Origin: Marchantia polymorpha subsp. ruderalis
Lineage: Eukaryota > Streptophyta > Marchantiopsida > Marchantiales > Marchantiaceae
DNA: 64,000 nucleotides
Assembly: GCA_037833965.1 (NCBI GenBank)
Contig: AP031357.1
Span: forward strand, 8,080,001-8,144,000
Direction of reading: 5' to 3'
How positions within the stretch are numbered: position 1 is the first letter of the stretch; every line of letters starts with the position of its first letter. The notes under the pieces are model-generated. The model ran no database searches. It saw only the letters and a program-made list of their open reading frames with translations, and was not told the origin of the DNA. The translations under genes were made by a program, and so were the position numbers. Of the stretch, positions 62,300-64,000 are shown one piece after another.

Positions 62300-64000
62300 T
62301 AATCTTGCATCAAGATGATTGATGTGAACGTTGCAAACGAGATTGTTAGTAGCATTGCCGAATTTGATGGAGATAATGAAGAGGAAACTAGTAACTCTGC
62401 AGAATTGATATTGGTTGAGCCCTTGAGCGCAAACGATAGAAGCAAAACTTTCCTTGGATGTATGTTCAAGAGTGTCAATCTGGAGATACCTCAGAGGAGA
62501 AGTCGAAACGCAAATGTACATTGTGCAAAAGATGGTATTCTCACAAAACCAATGCGTCAAGTTGGTAATTCCATTTGCAATCGGCACATGGGTTAAAAGA
62601 AAACAAAGTATCATGCTCTCAACCGTTGTCCAAATACTTGATACAATCCACAATTGGAAAGATTGCTTTTTCGGTACAAACGCTCCGTAAGTATGAAAAT
62701 GCAGTTGTAGATTACATCATTGGCGGTGATGTATCTTTATGTGCTGCCGGTAGTGATCGATTCAAAAAAATGGTCTTCACACTCACAAATGGGTATGAGC
62801 CTCCGTCAACACGAACAATTCTAAGGCGAATTACGGAGCTTTACCGTATCTTGTTGCCCCTGCTAGGAATGTTTTTCAGCAAGTTAGATGTTGCATTTTC
62901 TCTAACAATGAACGGCTGGTCGAATCGAAACCTGAAGGGCTTCTATGTGGTGACTGCACAATGGATTGACCTCGAAACACTCTCGCCAAAAAGTATTTTA
63001 CTTACAATCTTGGATGTAGAATGTGGTACTGGCGTTGGTCGACGTGTTGGAACTGCTCTTTTTGAACATCTAAAAGGCATGGGCACCTGCGTACTTACAC
63101 GATTTTTGAACGTGGTCAGCGACAATGGTTCTGACGCTATCGCTGCAGTTAGACGTTTGTTTCAACTGATCAATGCATCAGTTGGCTTTGAGCAGATGGC
63201 AAGTTTTAATCATGTGCGTTGTGCTGATCATTTGATTCAACTTGCTGTTATCAAAGTACTTAGTTTCACAAAACATTCAATGGAGGCGTTGCGTGATGCG
63301 CTTGTTAAGATTCGTCGCAACAAGGTAATGCGGCAACAATATCGCTTGGAGGCTGCGGCTGCAGGGTTTAGCAGCAAGGAACCGACACATCAAGATTCTT
63401 CAACTCGGTGGAATTCCACACATCAGATGGGTGTTGATGCTTTTGAGTAACGGGCTGTCATTGATAGTATCATGGAGCAATTTGCAATTGACATCGGTCG
63501 TCCTCCTCTTTGTGATGATCAATGGCAAATGATCAACAATGTGGTTACTTTTTTGCTTGCGCCACGCTAGGTCATGCAAAACCTTCCCGCAGAATATAGA
63601 CCTTCGCTTGACTTGTTGCCGCTTTCCATTGCTCATCTTGTGAAGCATTGCCAAACGAGTGAGTTACAACTATTAGCGATCAATCCTAGAATTACGGTTA
63701 CCAGAATGTGGGAAAAGATTGAAGAATATGAAAAATTACTGGTGCTAGAACCCGCTATAGTTGCAGCCTACCTTAATCCACAAATAGCAAAGCCATCTGA
63801 TCTTGTGCAGCTAAAAAAGTTGACAGATATCATTCGATCTACTTTTCAACGTCGCTATTCGACCGAATTGCCATTACGCGATTCAACTATTGAGTCTGAA
63901 GAGCTGACCAATTTGCATTTTCAGGCCATGTTCCAACTAGAGAGCGATAGTAGCATGTTTGATGAGGTAGATCAATTCTTATTCATTGGCGTTGTCCAAT
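62300..64000 (+). pseudogene. hAT (Ac-like) transposase pseudogene with BED zinc finger, cut by window edge
   Basis: hAT transposases cut and paste their element. A BED-type zinc finger appears first (KRKCTLCKRWYSHKTNAS ... FHLQSAHG, about 62500-62587). Then come the RNase H-like catalytic core segments: LTMNGWSNRNLKGFYVVTAQW with a following ID (about 62900-62975), LNVVSDNGSDAIAAV (near 63105), HVRCADHLIQLAV (near 63210) and STRWNSTHQM (near 63400), which match Ac/Hermes-type proteins. The C-terminal dimerisation part includes YRPSLDLLPLSIAHLV and AAYLNPQI. In-frame stops at 62566-62568 (inside the zinc finger), 63448-63450 and 63568-63570 show it is inactive, though the frame is otherwise intact, so decay is fairly recent. 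The longest open piece is 62569-63450. Confidence 0.9.

Larger units (their letters stand above)
58667..64000 (+). mobile_element. hAT-superfamily DNA transposon, decayed, right end outside window
   Basis: The left end is placed near 58667, where dense GGTAA/TTACC motifs begin (for example AGGTAAAATACC and GGTAAGGGTAAAGGTAGG), a subterminal pattern usual for hAT elements. It includes a perfect 26-bp palindrome and a repeated GAGAAGTTACCGTTAAATCT. The transposase pseudogene begins near 62.3 kb on the same strand. The 3' end and target duplication lie beyond the window, so the left boundary and the link between the two parts are inferred. The stretch in between contains repeats that may be a nested insertion. 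Confidence 0.55.

Noticed and set aside
1-64000. CRISPR arrays, operons or phage-like modules
   Set aside because: The window is nuclear plant DNA; no regular direct-repeat/spacer array and no prokaryotic gene organisation were seen.
1-64000. tRNA or rRNA genes
   Set aside because: I looked for B-box-like GGTTCGAATCC and conserved rRNA segments and found none convincing. Only the tRNA-complementary copia primer site is present.

Overview
This is nuclear DNA from a land plant. The genes have many GT-AG introns and match plant families: an ALMT anion channel, a base-exchange phosphatidylserine synthase, a plant-type mitochondrial uL11, and a glucosidase II beta subunit ending in HDEL. The gene islands sit in very AT-rich, repeat-filled intergenic DNA with copia and hAT debris and a short mitochondrial nad4 fragment. 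Modest intron sizes and overall style fit a bryophyte, perhaps a moss, but that placement is inference; no species marker was seen.

Layout. 1-520: edge of a broken Ty1/copia element (minus strand) with a 121-bp duplication. 1685-3835: ALMT gene, 4 exons, minus. 5.1-12.0 kb: gene-poor spacer. 12086-17238: phosphatidylserine synthase, 12 exons, minus. 18432-18878: intronless mitochondrial uL11, plus; the two genes diverge from a shared 1.2-kb promoter region holding a long CT/GA tract and a telo-box-like repeat. 20.5-25.4 kb: AT-rich desert. 25.4-29.1 kb: short inverted repeats and unassigned exon-like minus-strand segments. 30284-31864: a secreted Ser/Pro repeat protein, the best candidate for something undescribed. 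32.4-41 kb: AT-rich desert with small tandem repeats, a nad4-derived NUMT near 36.3 kb and a zinc-knuckle ORF near 40.2 kb. 42264-48008: glucosidase II beta, 14 exons, plus. 50224-56002: an old copia element with both LTRs, a 5-bp target duplication, primer binding site and an expanded 5' LTR. 58.67 kb to the right edge: a decayed hAT DNA transposon with palindromic subterminal repeats, a minisatellite, a cluster of hairpins, a 303-bp tandem duplication and a transposase pseudogene running off the window.

The four recognisable genes are unrelated housekeeping or membrane functions (vacuolar/plasma-membrane anion transport, phospholipid synthesis, mitochondrial translation, ER glycoprotein quality control). 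They do not form a pathway cluster. Every exon chain given here was rebuilt by hand: all junctions are GT-AG and reading phases agree throughout.
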